This document shows positions 63,239 through 64,000 of a stretch of DNA of 64,000 nt, piece by piece. Positions within the stretch are counted from its first letter, which is position 1. Every line of letters starts with the position of its first letter. The position numbers and the translations under genes are program-made. The DNA comes from Flavobacteriaceae bacterium. GTDB taxonomy: Bacteria; Bacteroidota; Bacteroidia; Flavobacteriales; Flavobacteriaceae. The stretch spans positions 62,001 through 126,000 of the forward strand of contig JAGYJA010000002.1 of NCBI GenBank assembly GCA_018402385.1, written 5' to 3'. The notes beneath the pieces were generated by a model. That model was not told the origin of the DNA and ran no database searches. It saw nothing but the letters and a program-made list of their open reading frames with translations.

Positions 63239-63661
63239 ATGAAAATCATCATCATTAACGGCCCCAACTTAAACCTTCTTGGAAAAAGGGAAACAGGCAT
63301 CTATGGCTCAAAGAGTTTTGATGATTTTTTTGTCGAAATGCAATTCAAATACAGGGAAATTGAACTCACTTATTTCCAGTCTAATATCGAAGGCGAACTT
63401 ATTGATAAGATTCAGGAGGTGGGATATTCCTTTGATGGTATTGTATTAAATGCTGCTGCTTATACCCATACCTCAGTTGGTATTGGAGACGCCGTTAAAG
63501 CCATTGAGACTCCGGTTGTGGAGGTACATATCTCAAACACATTTTCCAGAGAAGATTACAGACATATTTCATACATCGCTCCAAATGCTATAGGAGTTAT
63601 TGCTGGTTTTGGTCTCCAAAGTTATGAGTTGGCAATTCAAAGTTTTGTATCGGGAAAATAA
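63239..63661 (+). CDS. aroQ: 3-dehydroquinate dehydratase, type II
   Basis: Catalyses the third step of the shikimate pathway, dehydrating 3-dehydroquinate. The 140-residue protein has the N-terminal loop INGPNLNLLGKRETGIYGSK, with the lid Arg and catalytic Tyr (GIYG). The middle has NAAAYTHTSVGIGDAVKAIE with the substrate-binding Asn. The conserved VEVHISNTFSREDYRHISY holds the catalytic His of the HISN motif. It starts at the first ATG and has normal length. It is convergent with the thioredoxin-like gene 19 bases away. Confidence 0.95.
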   Translation: MKIIIINGPNLNLLGKRETGIYGSKSFDDFFVEMQFKYREIELTYFQSNIEGELIDKIQEVGYSFDGIVLNAAAYTHTSVGIGDAVKAIETPVVEVHISNTFSREDYRHISYIAPNAIGVIAGFGLQSYELAIQSFVSGK

Positions 63662-63679
63662 AAGCTTGAAATCACAAAC

Positions 63680-64000
63680 TTACACCTTCCACTTAATATT
63701 ACATCCCATACTGGGTTTTTGATCCTTGCGTTGTGGGCTATTGCTGAGTAAATTATCAAGCGCTTCTCTTAAATCTCTGCCAGTTACTTGTATGCTGTTG
63801 CCGGGGCGTGAGTTGTCAAGTTGCCCGCGATAGACTAGTTTTTGTTCATCATCAAACACATAAAAGTCAGGGGTACAGGCAGCATCATAAGCTTTGGCTA
63901 CTTCCTGGGTTTCATCATAAAGGTATGGAAAAGGGTAGTGGTCTTTTTCAGCAAGAATGGCCATTTCTTTTGGGCTGTCTTGCGGATAGTTTTTTGCATC
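63680..64000 (-). CDS. Thioredoxin-like/peroxiredoxin-family protein, partial
   Basis: The C-terminal 100 or so residues of a thioredoxin-fold protein of the AhpC/TSA redoxin type; the start is beyond the window. Reading SPKEMAILAEKDHYPFPYLY, then DETQEVAKAYDAACTPDFYV with the cis-Pro of the thioredoxin fold, and FDDEQKLVYRGQLDNSRPGN. It ends SPQRKDQKPSMGCNIKWKV; the C-terminal Gly-Cys-Asn-Ile-Lys-Trp is usual for this cytosolic Bacteroidota family. Its peroxidatic Cys, if any, lies in the missing part. Confidence 0.88.
   Translation of the reverse strand, partial: DAKNYPQDSPKEMAILAEKDHYPFPYLYDETQEVAKAYDAACTPDFYVFDDEQKLVYRGQLDNSRPGNSIQVTGRDLREALDNLLSNSPQRKDQKPSMGCNIKWKV

Overview
The window looks like a stretch of a Flavobacteriia-like Bacteroidota chromosome. 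Supporting evidence: a secreted protein with a C-terminal type IX secretion sorting domain, a TonB-dependent receptor, Bacteroidota-style -7 promoter boxes (TAnnTTTG), lipoprotein signals, IS5/IS3/IS21/IS1595 remnants, and the tpx-dgkA and xerD/aroQ gene pairings. Taxonomy is inferred from gene content only.

Positions 1 to about 29,080 form an accessory island whose genes are recognisable but broken by frequent single-base insertions and deletions, often one per 100-300 bases. After an AT-rich unknown gene with a barrel-like tail (1-2237) comes a full-length-sized type I BREX phage-defence cluster on the + strand: brxA, brxB, brxC, pglX, pglZ, brxL. An McrB/McrC restriction pair sits between pglX and pglZ; its McrB carries an N-terminal EVE-like region. 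Downstream are a Pif1-like helicase with TPR repeats (- strand), an IS21 remnant, an XRE-ImmA/IrrE regulator overlapping a PIN-domain gene (a likely toxin/antitoxin or defence module), an XRE regulator, two unknown proteins and an SRAP (HMCES-like) protein.

The boundary with the clean part of the window lies inside uvrA: its first 650 codons are intact and its last ~290 codons are broken like the island. This fits an unpolished, error-rich assembly segment better than biological decay, so the BREX genes may be intact in the real organism.

Positions 29,080-64,000 are mostly clean housekeeping DNA: uvrA, a membrane protein, a decayed gamma-glutamyltransferase, acpH, glmM, a lipid A acyltransferase, a rhomboid protease, a SIMPL protein, a TlpA-like thioredoxin, MscS and Dps, tRNA-Ser(UGA) with a peculiar tandem repeat array and an IS1595 remnant, dgkA-tpx, NhaC, a PLP sulfur-amino-acid enzyme divergent from an Lrp regulator, lpd, a GDPD phosphodiesterase, a TonB receptor, an M1 peptidase, a T9SS protein, guaB, xerD, a beta-barrel protein, lipoproteins, aroQ and a thioredoxin-like protein. 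Isolated frameshifts occur in acpH, the M1 peptidase, the T9SS protein, guaB and a lipoprotein gene. Between xerD and aroQ lies a small plastic region containing two IS remnants and the tail of a duplicated barrel gene.
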